This document shows, piece after piece, positions 16,166 through 26,902 of a stretch of 64,000 bases of DNA (positions are counted from its first letter, which is position 1; each line of letters begins with the position of its first letter). The stretch is from Pseudomonas koreensis. Its GTDB lineage: Bacteria > Pseudomonadota > Gammaproteobacteria > Pseudomonadales > Pseudomonadaceae. Position numbers and translations under genes: made by a program. The notes beneath the pieces were generated by a model. It had not been told where the DNA came from. It was given only the letters and a program-made list of their open reading frames with translations, and searched no databases. Where the stretch lies: positions 310,001-374,000 of the forward strand of contig NZ_JAAQYM010000003.1 of NCBI RefSeq assembly GCF_012986595.1, written 5' to 3'.

Positions 16166-17056
16166 TTAAGCTGCTTCCGGCGCAGGCGCGCGGCGTACGT
16201 CCGGTTGCTTCCACGAATCGGCAGCGCCTTCTTCGATGGCTTGCTGGATGGCTTTCTTGCGCGCTTCTTCGGCACGGCGGCTGAAGAACCACACCAGGAA
16301 CGTCACCAGCGACACCGCCAGCAGAATCAGACTCGCCACGGCGTTGATCTCCGGCTTCACGCCCAGACGCACCGCCGAGAACACTTCCATCGGCAGGGTG
16401 GTCGAACCCGGCCCGGAAACGAAGCTCGCCAGCACCAGGTCGTCCAGCGACAGGGCAAACGACATCATGCCGCCCGCTGCCAGCGATGGCGCGATCATCG
16501 GGATGGTGATCAGGAAGAACACCTTCCACGGCCGTGCGCCGAGGTCCATCGCCGCTTCTTCGATCGACAGGTCCAGCTCGCGCAGACGCGCCGACACCAC
16601 CACCGCCACATACGCCGCACAGAACGTCGTGTGGGCGATCCAGATGGTGACGATGCCACGTTCCTGCGGCCAGCCGATCATCTGCGCCATCGCCACGAAC
16701 AGCAGCAACAGCGACAGACCGGTGATCACCTCCGGCATTACCAGCGGCGCGGTGACCAGGCCACCGAACAGCGTGCGGCCCTTGAAGTGGGTGATGCGGG
16801 TCAGCACGAAGGCCGCCAGCGTACCCAGCGCCACTGCGGCAACCGCGGTGTAGCAGGCGATTTCCAGCGAGCGCACCACCGAACCCATCAGTTGCGTGTT
16901 GTCGAGCAGGCCGACGTACCACTTGATCGACCAGCCGCCCCACACCGTCACCAGTTTCGAGGCATTGAACGAGTAGATCACCAGGATCAGCATCGGCGCG
17001 TAGATGAACAGCAGACCCAGTACCAGCATCAGGCTGGAGAAACGGAAGTTCTTCAT
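16166..17056 (-). CDS. spuH: Polyamine ABC transporter permease SpuH (PotI-like)
   Basis: 296 residues with about six transmembrane segments. Inner-membrane permease for putrescine/spermidine uptake. The coupling loop EAAMDLGARPWKVFFLITIPMIAPS is the ABC-permease EAA motif. Its ATG overlaps the spuG stop (ATGA), showing translational coupling. It is the last gene of the spu operon and ends just before a REP pair. The C-terminal tail (about residues 265-296) is hydrophilic and Ala/Glu-rich. Confidence 0.94.
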   Translation of the reverse strand: MKNFRFSSLMLVLGLLFIYAPMLILVIYSFNASKLVTVWGGWSIKWYVGLLDNTQLMGSVVRSLEIACYTAVAAVALGTLAAFVLTRITHFKGRTLFGGLVTAPLVMPEVITGLSLLLLFVAMAQMIGWPQERGIVTIWIAHTTFCAAYVAVVVSARLRELDLSIEEAAMDLGARPWKVFFLITIPMIAPSLAAGGMMSFALSLDDLVLASFVSGPGSTTLPMEVFSAVRLGVKPEINAVASLILLAVSLVTFLVWFFSRRAEEARKKAIQQAIEEGAADSWKQPDVRRAPAPEAA

Positions 17057-17973
17057 TCTTTGCCCTCCATTTCCTTGGCCTGACTGCGGTTGAACAGGAT
17101 GATCGGCACAATCAGGATCGCCAGCATCACCACCGCCAGGGCGGACGCCACCGGCCAGTCACGGTTGTTGAAGAACTCTTGCCAGAGCACTTTACCGATC
17201 ATCAGGGTTTCCGGACCGCCGAGCAGTTCCGGGATCACGAATTCACCCACCACCGGGATGAATACCAGCATGCAGCCGGCAATGATCCCGTTCTTGGACA
17301 GCGGAATGGTGATTTTCCAGAAGCTGTTGAAGGTGCTCGAACCGAGGTCGGAGGCTGCTTCCAACAGGCTCTGATCATGCTTCACCAGGTTGGCGTACAG
17401 CGGCAGGATCATGAACGGCAGGTACGAATAGACCACGCCGATGTAAACAGCCAGGTTGGTGTTGAGGATCTGCAGCGGCTCATCGATGAAACCCATGCTC
17501 ATCAGGAAGCCGTTGAGCAGACCGTTGTTGCTGAGGATGCCCATCCACGCGTAAACGCGGATCAGGATCGCGGTCCAGGTCGGCATCATGATCAGCAGCA
17601 CCAGCACCGTCTGCAGCTCTTTACGGGCACTGGCGATGGCATAGGCCATCGGGTAGCCGATCAGCAGGCACAGCAGCGTGCTGAAGAACGCCATCTTCAG
17701 CGAGCCGAGGTAGGCGGCGATGTACAACTCGTCGCCACCCAGCATCGCGTAGTTGCCGAGGTTCAGCAGCAGTTGCAGCTTCTGCTCGGCGAAGGTGTAG
17801 ATCTCGGTGTACGGCGGGATGGCCACGTCGGCTTCAGCGAAGCTGATCTTCAGGACGATGAAGAACGGCAGCATGAAGAACAGGAACAGCCAGATGAACG
17901 GAACCCCGATGACCAGTTGGCGGCCATTGGGAATTATTCGGTTGAGCCGTCGTTTGAACTTGCGCATGTTCAT
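17053..17973 (-). CDS. spuG: Polyamine ABC transporter permease SpuG (PotH-like)
   Basis: 306 residues with six transmembrane segments. Partner of SpuH. Contains MPTWTAILIRVYAWMGIL and the EAA loop LEAASDLGSSTFNSFWKITIPLS. The ATG at 17973 overlaps the spuF stop as ATGA. A further upstream start at 18009 would run into spuF coding sequence and is rejected. The long periplasmic loop after the first membrane segment is usual for PotH-type permeases. Confidence 0.94.
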   Translation of the reverse strand: MNMRKFKRRLNRIIPNGRQLVIGVPFIWLFLFFMLPFFIVLKISFAEADVAIPPYTEIYTFAEQKLQLLLNLGNYAMLGGDELYIAAYLGSLKMAFFSTLLCLLIGYPMAYAIASARKELQTVLVLLIMMPTWTAILIRVYAWMGILSNNGLLNGFLMSMGFIDEPLQILNTNLAVYIGVVYSYLPFMILPLYANLVKHDQSLLEAASDLGSSTFNSFWKITIPLSKNGIIAGCMLVFIPVVGEFVIPELLGGPETLMIGKVLWQEFFNNRDWPVASALAVVMLAILIVPIILFNRSQAKEMEGKE

Positions 17974-19112
17974 GAGCGAAGTACCACGCCGCTGTCGTCT
18001 TCCCACCACACGTAAACCTGATCGCCCCAGGTCGGACGCTGGCCGCGACGCTCGGCGTTGGCGACGAACGACTGCACCAGCTTGCCGCTCGGCAGTTCGA
18101 CGTAGAACACCGAGTGGCCGCCGAGGTAGGCGATGTCATGCACCTTGCCGCTCGACCAGTTGTACTCGCAGGTCGGCATTTCGGCGGTGACCAGCAGCTT
18201 CTCCGGACGGATCGCGTAGGTGACCGACTTGTCCTGCACCGAAGTGCTGATGCCGTGGCCGACGTAGATCTGCCGGTCGAGGTCCTTGCAGGTAATAGTC
18301 GCGTGGCCTTCGGCGTCGTCGATCACTTCGCCTTCGAAGATGTTGACGTTACCGATGAATTCGCACACCAGACGGCTGGTCGGGGTTTCGTAGATGTCGA
18401 TCGGGCTGCCGATCTGGGCGATCCAGCCCAGGTGCATGATCGCGATACGCTCGGCCATGGTCATGGCCTCTTCCTGGTCGTGGGTCACCATCACGCAAGT
18501 TACGCCAACGCGCTCGATGATCTCTACCAGCTCAAGCTGCATCTGCGAACGCAGTTTCTTGTCCAGGGCGCCCATCGGCTCGTCGAGCAGCAACAGCTTC
18601 GGCCGCTTGGCCAGCGAGCGCGCCAGCGCCACACGCTGACGCTGGCCGCCGGACAGTTGATGCGGCTTGCGCTTGGCGTACTGGCTCATCTGTACCAGCT
18701 TGAGCATCTCGGCCACACGCGCGTCGATCTCGGCGTTGGGGATCTTGTCCTGCTTGAGGCCGAAAGCGATGTTCTGCGCCACGGTCATGTGCGGGAACAG
18801 GGCGTACGACTGGAACATCATGTTGATCGGTCGCTCGTACGGCGGCATGTCGGTGATGTCGACGCCGTCGAGGAAAATGCGCCCCTCCGTGGGCCGTTCG
18901 AACCCTGCCAGCATCCGCAGCAGAGTGGATTTGCCCGATCCCGAACCGCCGAGCAGGGCGAAGATCTCGCCCTTCTTGATTTCCAGGGACACATCGTCCA
19001 CGGCAATCGTCTCGTCGAACTTCTTCGTGACCCGGTCGATTTTGACCAACACCTGCTTAGGTGTCTGGTCGCCCTCGAGGGCTTTCTTATAGGCGCCGGA
19101 GGCAACTGCCAT
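17970..19112 (-). CDS. spuF: Polyamine ABC transporter ATPase SpuF (PotG-like)
   Basis: 380 residues. Energises uptake by SpuGH. Walker A GGSGSGKST at residues 55-63, the signature LSGGQRQR, Walker B LLLLDEPMGALD, the H-loop VMVTHDQEEA, and a C-terminal TOBE-type regulatory domain (about 290-380). It overlaps spuG by four bases and follows spuE after a 67-base gap, consistent with a single transcript. Confidence 0.95.
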   Translation of the reverse strand: MAVASGAYKKALEGDQTPKQVLVKIDRVTKKFDETIAVDDVSLEIKKGEIFALLGGSGSGKSTLLRMLAGFERPTEGRIFLDGVDITDMPPYERPINMMFQSYALFPHMTVAQNIAFGLKQDKIPNAEIDARVAEMLKLVQMSQYAKRKPHQLSGGQRQRVALARSLAKRPKLLLLDEPMGALDKKLRSQMQLELVEIIERVGVTCVMVTHDQEEAMTMAERIAIMHLGWIAQIGSPIDIYETPTSRLVCEFIGNVNIFEGEVIDDAEGHATITCKDLDRQIYVGHGISTSVQDKSVTYAIRPEKLLVTAEMPTCEYNWSSGKVHDIAYLGGHSVFYVELPSGKLVQSFVANAERRGQRPTWGDQVYVWWEDDSGVVLRS

Positions 19113-19179
19113 TTACGAAACTCCCAGAAAAAAACAGTGCAGTTCGCCCAGTGCGGACGAACCCAGGATATTTTGTGCC

Positions 19180-20454
<1,275 letters not shown>

Positions 20455-20464
20455 TCAAACCGGC

Positions 20465-21574
20465 TTATTTACCGGATTTGATCTTGGTCCAGCTGCGGGT
20501 CAGATCACGCTGGGTAGCGGCCGGCAAATCGGCGATCGCATACAGCTTGGCCTGCACGTCGGCTGGCGGGTAGATGCCTGGATCAGAGGTAATGTCCTTG
20601 TTCACGTACTGGGTCGCTTCGGCGTTACCGTTAGGGAAGCGCACCGCGTTGGTGATCTCGGCCATCACTTTCGGTTGCAGCAGGTAGTTCATGAACTTGT
20701 AGGCGCCGTCGATGTTTTCCGCATCTTTCGGAATCGCGACCATGTCATAGAAGCTGCCAGCGCCTTCTTTCGGAATGGCATAGCTGACTTTGACCTTGTC
20801 ACCGGCCTCGGCGGCACGGGACTTGGCCTGCTGCACGTCACCCGAGTAGCCGACCGCTACGCAGATGTTGCCGTTGGCCAGGTCCGAGATGTACTTGGAG
20901 GAGTGGAAGTAGGTGACCGAAGGACGAATCTTGAGGAACAGCTCTTCGGCTTTCTTGATGTCTTCTTTCTTCTGGCTGTCGGTTGGCAGACCCAGGTAGT
21001 GCAGCGCGACCGGGAGCATTTCGGTCGGCGAGTCGAGGAAGCTCACACCGCAGCCCTTGAGCTTGGCGATGTTCTCTGGCTTGAACAGAATGTCCCAGGA
21101 ATCGATGGTGTCGACGCCCAGCGCAGCCTTGACCTTCTCCGGGTTGTAGCCGATGCCGATCGAGCCCCACATGTACGGGAAGGCGTGCTTGTTGTCCGGG
21201 TCACTGACCGAAACCGCCTTGAGCAGCGACTTGTTCAGGTTGCCGTAGTTGGACAGCTTGGACTTGTCCAGCTCCTGATAAACGCCAGCCTTGATCTGCT
21301 TGGCCAGGAAGTTGTTCGATGGCACAACCACGTCGTAACCGGACTTGCCCGCCAGCAGCTTGGCTTCCAGGGTTTCGTTGCTGTCGAACACGTCGTAGAC
21401 GACTTTGATCCCCGACTCTTTCTCGAAGTTGGCGATGGTGTCTGGCGCAATGTAGTCGGACCAGTTGTAGACGTGCAGCACTTTGTCGTCCGCGTGAACC
21501 GCACCCGCCATCATGCCCGCCACGGACAGCGCGAGAAGAGTCTTGCCAGCAAGCTTTTTACCTAATGCCTTCAT
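20465..21574 (-). CDS. spuD: Putrescine-preferential periplasmic binding protein SpuD
   Basis: 369 residues. A signal peptide ([28 protein letters not shown]) precedes a PotF-like binding protein with [47 protein letters not shown] and the C-terminal [11 protein letters not shown]. It is a paralogue of the adjacent SpuE. In P. aeruginosa SpuD prefers putrescine. Here the assignment rests on order and similarity. GGAG lies eight bases before the ATG. Confidence 0.93.
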   Translation of the reverse strand: MKALGKKLAGKTLLALSVAGMMAGAVHADDKVLHVYNWSDYIAPDTIANFEKESGIKVVYDVFDSNETLEAKLLAGKSGYDVVVPSNNFLAKQIKAGVYQELDKSKLSNYGNLNKSLLKAVSVSDPDNKHAFPYMWGSIGIGYNPEKVKAALGVDTIDSWDILFKPENIAKLKGCGVSFLDSPTEMLPVALHYLGLPTDSQKKEDIKKAEELFLKIRPSVTYFHSSKYISDLANGNICVAVGYSGDVQQAKSRAAEAGDKVKVSYAIPKEGAGSFYDMVAIPKDAENIDGAYKFMNYLLQPKVMAEITNAVRFPNGNAEATQYVNKDITSDPGIYPPADVQAKLYAIADLPAATQRDLTRSWTKIKSGK

Positions 21575-21745
21575 GCGTCATGCTCCAAATTTTTCTTTTT
21601 TGAACCACTTTGTTCAGCGGCCGAACCCGGACAACTGGAACCGCGGCTAGTCTGGCAAGATCGGAGGCGGTCTTTCAAGAAAAGGCCAACCTTTCTGACA
21701 CCTTCGAGCGAGAGCGCCGCAGCTCCCCCGCTCAAAGCCTAGCAC

Positions 21746-23110
21746 TCAGGCTTGCAATGCACTGAGGGTCAGGTCCAGACACTTGCGTGCCTTTGTAACC
21801 AGCTCATCGATCTCCGCCTTGCTGATCACCAGCGGCGGCGCAATGATCATGGTGTCGCCCACGGCGCGCATGATCAGGCCGTTATCGAAGCAGAACTGCC
21901 GGCAGATCATGCCCACACCCCGGCCTTCATAACGCTTGCGAGTGGCCTTGTCCTGCACCAGCTCGATCGCCCCCAGCAGGCCGACCCCGCGTACTTCGCC
22001 CACCAACGGGTGATCGTTGAGTTCGCGCAGACGTTTCTGCAAATACGGTGCCGTTTCGTTGTGCGCGTTCTCGATAATTTTCTCGTCGCGCAGAATCCGG
22101 ATGTTTTCCAGTCCCACCGCTGCCGCCACCGGGTGCCCGGAGTAGGTGAAGCCGTGGTTGAAGTCGCCGCCTTCGTTGAGCACCTTCACCACGTCGTCGC
22201 GAACGATCAGGCCACCCATCGGGATATAACCGGAGGTCAAGCCTTTGGCGATGGTCATCATGTCCGGCTTCAGATCATAGAAATCCGAACCGAACCATTG
22301 GCCGGTACGACCGAATCCGCAGATCACTTCGTCCGCCACGAACAGGATGTCGTACTTGGCGAGGATTTCCTTGATGCGCGGCCAGTAGGTGTCGGGCGGA
22401 ATGATCACGCCGCCGGCGCCCTGGATCGGCTCGGCAATAAAGGCACCGACGTTGTCAACGCCGACTTCGAGAATCTTCTCTTCAAGCTGATTGGCCGCCC
22501 AGATGCCGAACTCTTCCGGCGACATGTCGCCGCCCTCGGCGAACCAGTAAGGCTGCGCGATGTGGACGATGCCCGGAATCGGCAAGTCGCCCTGTTCGTG
22601 CATATACGTCATGCCACCCAGGCTCGCGCCGGCCACGGTGGAACCGTGATAACCGTTCTTGCGGCTGATGATGACTTTCTTGTTCGGCTGGCCCTTGATC
22701 GCCCAGTAGTGGCGGACCATGCGCAGCATGGTGTCGTTGCCTTCGGAACCGGAGCCGGTGAAGAACACGTGGTTCATGCCTTGTGGCGCCACGTCGGCAA
22801 TGGCCTTGGCCAGTTCCAGTGCCGGCGGGTGCGCGGTCTGGAAGAACAGGTTGTAGTAAGGCAGCTCGCGCATCTGTTTGGCAGCCGCGTCAGCCAGCTC
22901 GTCGCGGCCATAACCGATCGCCACGCACCACAGACCCGCCATGCCATCGAGGATCTTGTTGCCCTCGCTGTCCCACAGGTACACGCCCTTGGCGTTGGTG
23001 ATGATCCGTGGACCCTTCTCTTTCAGCTGCTTGAAATCGCTGAACGGGGCCAGGTGGTGATCGCTGCTCAGGGCTTGCCACTCACGGGTTTGCGGGTTGT
23101 TGCTGGTCAT
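21746..23110 (-). CDS. spuC: Putrescine (polyamine)-pyruvate aminotransferase SpuC
   Basis: 454 residues, PLP fold-type I class III aminotransferase. Moves the amino group of putrescine or cadaverine to pyruvate. Visible: FTGSGSEGNDTMLRMVRHY (phosphate-binding), NGYHGST, FIAEPIQGAGGVIIPP, FVADEVICGFGRTG and the PLP-binding Lys289 in TIAKGLTSGY. AAGGAG precedes the ATG. It is separated from spuB by 56 bases containing a strong hairpin. It belongs to the same operon as the transporter, so imported polyamines are transaminated or glutamylated directly. Confidence 0.95.
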   Translation of the reverse strand: MTSNNPQTREWQALSSDHHLAPFSDFKQLKEKGPRIITNAKGVYLWDSEGNKILDGMAGLWCVAIGYGRDELADAAAKQMRELPYYNLFFQTAHPPALELAKAIADVAPQGMNHVFFTGSGSEGNDTMLRMVRHYWAIKGQPNKKVIISRKNGYHGSTVAGASLGGMTYMHEQGDLPIPGIVHIAQPYWFAEGGDMSPEEFGIWAANQLEEKILEVGVDNVGAFIAEPIQGAGGVIIPPDTYWPRIKEILAKYDILFVADEVICGFGRTGQWFGSDFYDLKPDMMTIAKGLTSGYIPMGGLIVRDDVVKVLNEGGDFNHGFTYSGHPVAAAVGLENIRILRDEKIIENAHNETAPYLQKRLRELNDHPLVGEVRGVGLLGAIELVQDKATRKRYEGRGVGMICRQFCFDNGLIMRAVGDTMIIAPPLVISKAEIDELVTKARKCLDLTLSALQA

Positions 23111-23136
23111 GCCAATTCTCCTTGTTATCGGTGAAG

Positions 23137-23160
23137 GCGCGGCTGCTGCCAGCCGCGCCC
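23137..23160 (-). promoter_or_regulatory. Intercistronic hairpin between spuB and spuC
   Basis: Perfect 10-base arms ggcgcggctg and cagccgcgcc around a four-base loop, between the spuB stop and the spuC ribosome-binding site. No U-run follows. It is likely an RNA structure affecting expression of spuC relative to spuB. Confidence 0.65.
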
Positions 23161-23166
23161 GGCGTA

Positions 23167-24525
23167 TCAGACGGCGAAGAGCAGGTACTCACGCTCCCAG
23201 GAACTGATAACGCGCTTGAAGTTTTCGTGCTCGGCCCGCTTGACCGCGACGTAGCCGGTGATGAAGGTCTTGCCCAGGTATTTCTCGATGGTCGCGCTGT
23301 TTTCCATGCGCTCCAGTGCGTCCTCGATGGTCAGCGGCAGGCGCAGGTTGCGGCGTTCATAGCCACGACCGACCACCGGCGCGCTCGGGTTGAGACCCTC
23401 GACCATGCCGATGTAGCCGCACAGCAGGCTCGCGGCAATCGCCAGGTACGGGTTGGCGTCAGCGCCCGGCAGGCGGTTTTCCACGCGGCGGTTCTGCGGG
23501 CCGGCATCCGGGACACGCAGGCCCACGGTGCGGTTCTCTTCGCCCCACTCCACGTTCACCGGCGCCGAGGTGTCCGGCAGGAAGCGGCGGAACGAGTTGA
23601 CGTTCGGTGCGAACAGCGGCAGCAATTCCGGGATGAGTTTCTGCAGGCCACCGATGTGGTGCAGGAACAGCTGGCTCATGGTCCCGTCTTCATTGGAGAA
23701 CACGTTCTTGCCGGTCTCGATGTCGATGATGCTCTGGTGCAGGTGCATGGCACTGCCCGGCTCACCGGTCATTGGCTTGGCCATGAAGGTCGCGGCCACG
23801 TCGTGTTTGAGCGCCGCTTCGCGCATGGTGCGCTTGAACACCAGGATCTGGTCGGCCAGCGACAGTGCGTCGCCGTGACGGAAGTTGATTTCCATCTGCG
23901 CCGTGCCGTCTTCGTGGATCAGCGTGTCGAGGTCCAGCTCCTGCAGTTCGCACCAGTCGTAGACGTCTTCGAACAGCGGGTCGAATTCGTTCGCCGCTTC
24001 GATGGAGAACGACTGACGACCGATTTCCGGACGCCCGGAGCGGCCGATTGGCGGCTGCAACGGATAGTCAGGGTCGTCGCTGCGCTTGGTCAGGTAGAAC
24101 TCCATTTCCGGCGCCACGATCGGCTGCCAGCCTTTGTCGGCGTAGAGTTTCAGGACTTTCTTGAGGACGTTGCGCGGCGACAGCTCGATCGGGTTGCCTT
24201 GCTTGTCGTAAGTGTCGTGGATCACCTGGGCAGTCGGCTCGATGGCCCATGGCACCAAGTACACGGCGTTCTGGTCGGGGCGGCAGATCATGTCGATGTC
24301 GGCCGGGTCGAGCAGTTCGTAATAGATGTCGTCTTCGACGTAGTCGCCGGTCACGGTCTGCAGCAATACGCTCTCTGGCAGGCGCATGCCCTTTTCGGCG
24401 ATGAACTTGTTGGTCGGCGAGATCTTGCCCCGGGTGATACCGGTCAAGTCGCCGATCATGCATTCGACTTCTGTGATCTTGTGGTCTTTCAACCAATCGG
24501 TGAGCTGGTCGAGGTTGTTACTCAT
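23167..24525 (-). CDS. spuB: Gamma-glutamylpolyamine synthetase SpuB (glutamine synthetase family)
   Basis: 452 residues. Ligates glutamate to a polyamine amino group with ATP, the first step of the gamma-glutamylation pathway. Visible glutamine-synthetase motifs: GDLTGITRGK at the N-terminus, PEMEFYL (metal-binding Glu), MEINFRHGDALSLADQ, MHLHQS, and NRRVENRLPGADANPYLAIAASLL (the GS ENR/GADANPY region). In an intact operon spuA would precede it, but only a remnant is found. Two short palindromes lie in its leader. Confidence 0.93.
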   Translation of the reverse strand: MSNNLDQLTDWLKDHKITEVECMIGDLTGITRGKISPTNKFIAEKGMRLPESVLLQTVTGDYVEDDIYYELLDPADIDMICRPDQNAVYLVPWAIEPTAQVIHDTYDKQGNPIELSPRNVLKKVLKLYADKGWQPIVAPEMEFYLTKRSDDPDYPLQPPIGRSGRPEIGRQSFSIEAANEFDPLFEDVYDWCELQELDLDTLIHEDGTAQMEINFRHGDALSLADQILVFKRTMREAALKHDVAATFMAKPMTGEPGSAMHLHQSIIDIETGKNVFSNEDGTMSQLFLHHIGGLQKLIPELLPLFAPNVNSFRRFLPDTSAPVNVEWGEENRTVGLRVPDAGPQNRRVENRLPGADANPYLAIAASLLCGYIGMVEGLNPSAPVVGRGYERRNLRLPLTIEDALERMENSATIEKYLGKTFITGYVAVKRAEHENFKRVISSWEREYLLFAV

Positions 24526-24546
24526 AAATGCCTCTGGGCTGAGTCT

Positions 24547-24585
24547 CCTGACATCGTGTCAGGCAAAGTTTGACGCCGTGGCGTC
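24547..24585 (-). promoter_or_regulatory. Two small perfect hairpins in the spuB leader
   Basis: cctgaca/tgtcagg around tcg (24547-24563), and gacgcc/ggcgtc around gt (24572-24585), 22-60 bases upstream of the spuB ATG. Together they could occlude or expose the translation start or serve as protein sites. Function is inference. Confidence 0.45.
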
Positions 24586-24620
24586 GCGTTAAAGGGGGCT
24601 TGCTTGCGCGCAGTGCCGGC

Positions 24621-24977
24621 TTACGCCTGGCACCGCGCATAGACAATGAAAGAGGAGCTTACCTGCCCTTTACGCTGGCGTTGCATTTCCTGTGCACATT
24701 CAAGGCGTGCAGAATCATGAGCACGGCTCGAAGAGCGGCACAGGCTTTGGGACTCAAAGAGATCTATATTGGAGGGGGACGCCATAAACAGGATGCTTTG
24801 CCGTACGTCCAGAATAACGGACGCTGCCATTCTGGCTGCTGCCGACGAGAACATCGTCGACAGACTGCGAGCCTTGCAGGCTGCGCCACGGAAGGATTTG
24901 TCGCCACTGATGTGTTGAGCATGCAGACCGGACTGTTGCGAGCAGTCGGTGATGCCGATTAACGGCAGGCGAGACAT
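24621..24977 (-). pseudogene. spuA: Remnant of spuA (gamma-glutamyl-GABA hydrolase-type glutamine amidotransferase)
   Basis: An open frame of 118 codons starts MSRLPLIGITDCSQQSGLHAQH followed by ISGDKSFRGAA, the recognisable N-terminus of SpuA/PuuD class-I amidotransferases. It then loses similarity, regains it at ILFMASPSNIDL (cognate of the family block ending GSPSNVEP), and again at QEMQRQRKG, whose DNA resembles the QEMNVALGG active-site-following region with small indels. About 360 of the expected 750 bases remain. The catalytic Cys-Arg-Gly and the His-Glu part are absent. It occupies exactly the place of spuA at the head of the operon. I read it as a decayed, non-functional gene. Confidence 0.75.
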
Positions 24978-25255
24978 GAAGCACCCCGGTATTATTGCTG
25001 TTATGGGTTTGATCCGAGCTTAGCCTTGTTCATTTTTTTACACAACACCCCCGTAAAAAATACAACACGGCCTGCTCAAGCCTGCGGGTGCCAAGCGTCC
25101 CCAGCACAAAAAACTGCCCCGAAGTGCCCCATAAATGCCCTCGCGGCGCTTTTTTAGGGCAAAAAAGGCCTTGCTTGACTTCGGCATGCCGTTCGGGTTG
25201 ACTGAAACCAGAAAAGATCAATGATTGATATTTTTAACAACAAAGGTGTTGCATC
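24978..25255. promoter_or_regulatory. Divergent control region of spuI and the spu operon
   Basis: 278 bases, AT-rich near 25030-25080 (ttttttacacaacac, then taaaaaatacaacac as a near repeat) and again just before spuI. It must hold the spuI promoter and probably the promoter of the spu operon. I could not identify a convincing sigma-54 or sigma-70 pair. The two acaacac repeats are possible regulator sites. Confidence 0.45.
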
Positions 25256-26632
25256 ATGTCGGTACCCCCGCGTGCCGTTCAGCTTAACGAAGCGAACGCG
25301 TTCCTTAAGGAACATCCTGAGGTTCTGTACGTTGACCTTCTGATTGCGGATATGAATGGTGTGGTGCGCGGCAAGCGCATCGAACGCACCAGCCTCCACA
25401 AGGTTTACGAGAAAGGCATCAACCTGCCGGCCTCTCTATTTGCTCTGGATATCAATGGTTCTACGGTGGAAAGCACCGGCCTGGGTCTGGACATCGGCGA
25501 CGCCGACCGGATCTGCTATCCAATCCCCGATACCCTGTGCAACGAGCCATGGCAGAAGCGCCCTACCGCGCAACTGTTGATGACCATGCACGAACTCGAA
25601 GGCGATCCGTTCTTCGCCGATCCGCGCGAAGTGCTCCGTCAAGTTGTTGCAAAGTTTGACGAGCTGGGATTGACCATCTGCGCCGCCTTCGAACTGGAGT
25701 TCTACCTGATCGACCAGGAGAACGTGAACGGCCGTCCACAGCCGCCACGCTCGCCGATCTCCGGCAAACGCCCGCACTCGACTCAGGTCTACCTGATCGA
25801 CGACCTCGACGAATACGTCGACTGCCTCCAGGACATTCTGGAAGGCGCCAAAGAGCAAGGCATCCCGGCCGACGCCATTGTCAAGGAAAGTGCCCCGGCG
25901 CAGTTCGAAGTGAACCTGCACCACGTCGCCGACCCGATCAAGGCCTGCGACTACGCAGTCCTGCTCAAGCGTCTGATCAAGAACATCGCCTACGACCATG
26001 AAATGGACACCACCTTCATGGCCAAGCCTTACCCGGGCCAGGCAGGCAATGGTTTGCACGTCCACATTTCGATTCTTGATAAAGATGGCAAAAACATTTT
26101 TGCCAGCGAGGATCCCGAGCAGAACGCCGCGCTGCGTCACGCGATCGGCGGTGTGCTCGAGACCCTGCCGGCGCAGATGGCTTTCCTCTGCCCGAACGTC
26201 AACTCGTACCGTCGCTTCGGCGCGCAGTTCTATGTTCCGAACTCGCCGTGCTGGGGCCTGGACAACCGCACCGTGGCGATCCGCGTACCGACCGGCTCTG
26301 CCGATGCCGTGCGCATCGAACACCGCGTGGCCGGCGCCGACGCCAACCCGTACCTGCTGATGGCTTCGGTCCTGGCCGGTGTGCATCACGGTCTGGTGAA
26401 CAAGATCGAGCCGGGCGCTCCGGTTGAAGGCAACAGCTACGAGCAGAACGAACAAAGCCTGCCGAACAACTTGCGCGATGCCCTGCGTGAGCTGGACGAC
26501 AGCGAGGTGATGGCCAAGTACATCGATCCGAAATACATCGATATCTTCGTCGCCTGCAAAGAGAGCGAGCTGGAGGAGTTCGAACACTCCATCTCCGACC
26601 TCGAGTACAACTGGTACCTGCATACCGTGTAA
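25256..26632 (+). CDS. spuI: Gamma-glutamylpolyamine synthetase SpuI (glutamine synthetase family)
   Basis: 458 residues, a paralogue of SpuB in the opposite orientation. GS-family landmarks: LLIADMNGVVRGKRIER, FELEFYLIDQ, FEVNLHHVADPIKACDY, GNGLHVHISILDKDG and RIEHRVAGADANPYLLMASVLAG. It is expected to glutamylate putrescine, cadaverine or spermidine for the catabolic pathway fed by SpuDEFGH. AAAGG lies ten bases before the ATG. A terminator follows directly, so the gene is monocistronic. Confidence 0.93.
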   Translation: MSVPPRAVQLNEANAFLKEHPEVLYVDLLIADMNGVVRGKRIERTSLHKVYEKGINLPASLFALDINGSTVESTGLGLDIGDADRICYPIPDTLCNEPWQKRPTAQLLMTMHELEGDPFFADPREVLRQVVAKFDELGLTICAAFELEFYLIDQENVNGRPQPPRSPISGKRPHSTQVYLIDDLDEYVDCLQDILEGAKEQGIPADAIVKESAPAQFEVNLHHVADPIKACDYAVLLKRLIKNIAYDHEMDTTFMAKPYPGQAGNGLHVHISILDKDGKNIFASEDPEQNAALRHAIGGVLETLPAQMAFLCPNVNSYRRFGAQFYVPNSPCWGLDNRTVAIRVPTGSADAVRIEHRVAGADANPYLLMASVLAGVHHGLVNKIEPGAPVEGNSYEQNEQSLPNNLRDALRELDDSEVMAKYIDPKYIDIFVACKESELEEFEHSISDLEYNWYLHTV

Positions 26633-26646
26633 ACGGATGTCAGGCA

Positions 26647-26687
26647 TAAAAAGCGCTGCCGGCTATTTCAGCCCGCAGCGCTTTTTT
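26647..26687 (+). terminator. Rho-independent terminator after spuI
   Basis: Stem aaaaagcgctgc/gcagcgctttttt with a CGG-type inner pairing and T-run, 14 bases after the spuI stop. Confidence 0.93.
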
Positions 26688-26706
26688 ATGCCCGAACTTT
26701 ATCCCT

Positions 26707-26836
26707 GTGGCGAGGGAGCTTGCTCCCGCTCGGCTGCGCAGCAGTCGTAAAACCAGCTGACCAGTTTTTCAGACACACCGGACCTTATAGTTTTGGGGCT
26801 GCTGCGCAACCCAGCGGGAGCAAGCTCCCTCGCCAC
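26707..26836. repeat. REP doublet, family A
   Basis: Inverted gtggcgagggagcttgctcc units between the spuI terminator and the TetR gene. The inner parts show the variable second hairpin (cggctgcgcagcagtcg). Confidence 0.92.
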
Positions 26837-26902
26837 AAGGACTGTGTTGCACTGGGGATGGGCGCTCCGCGTACAATGCCCGCTGCCCCGCAGGAGACTT
26901 CC

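Noticed and set aside
24754..24984. 76-residue minus-strand frame overlapping the spuA remnant
   Set aside because: It is the alternative frame of the same decayed sequence. The SpuA-like N-terminus is encoded by the frame starting at 24977.
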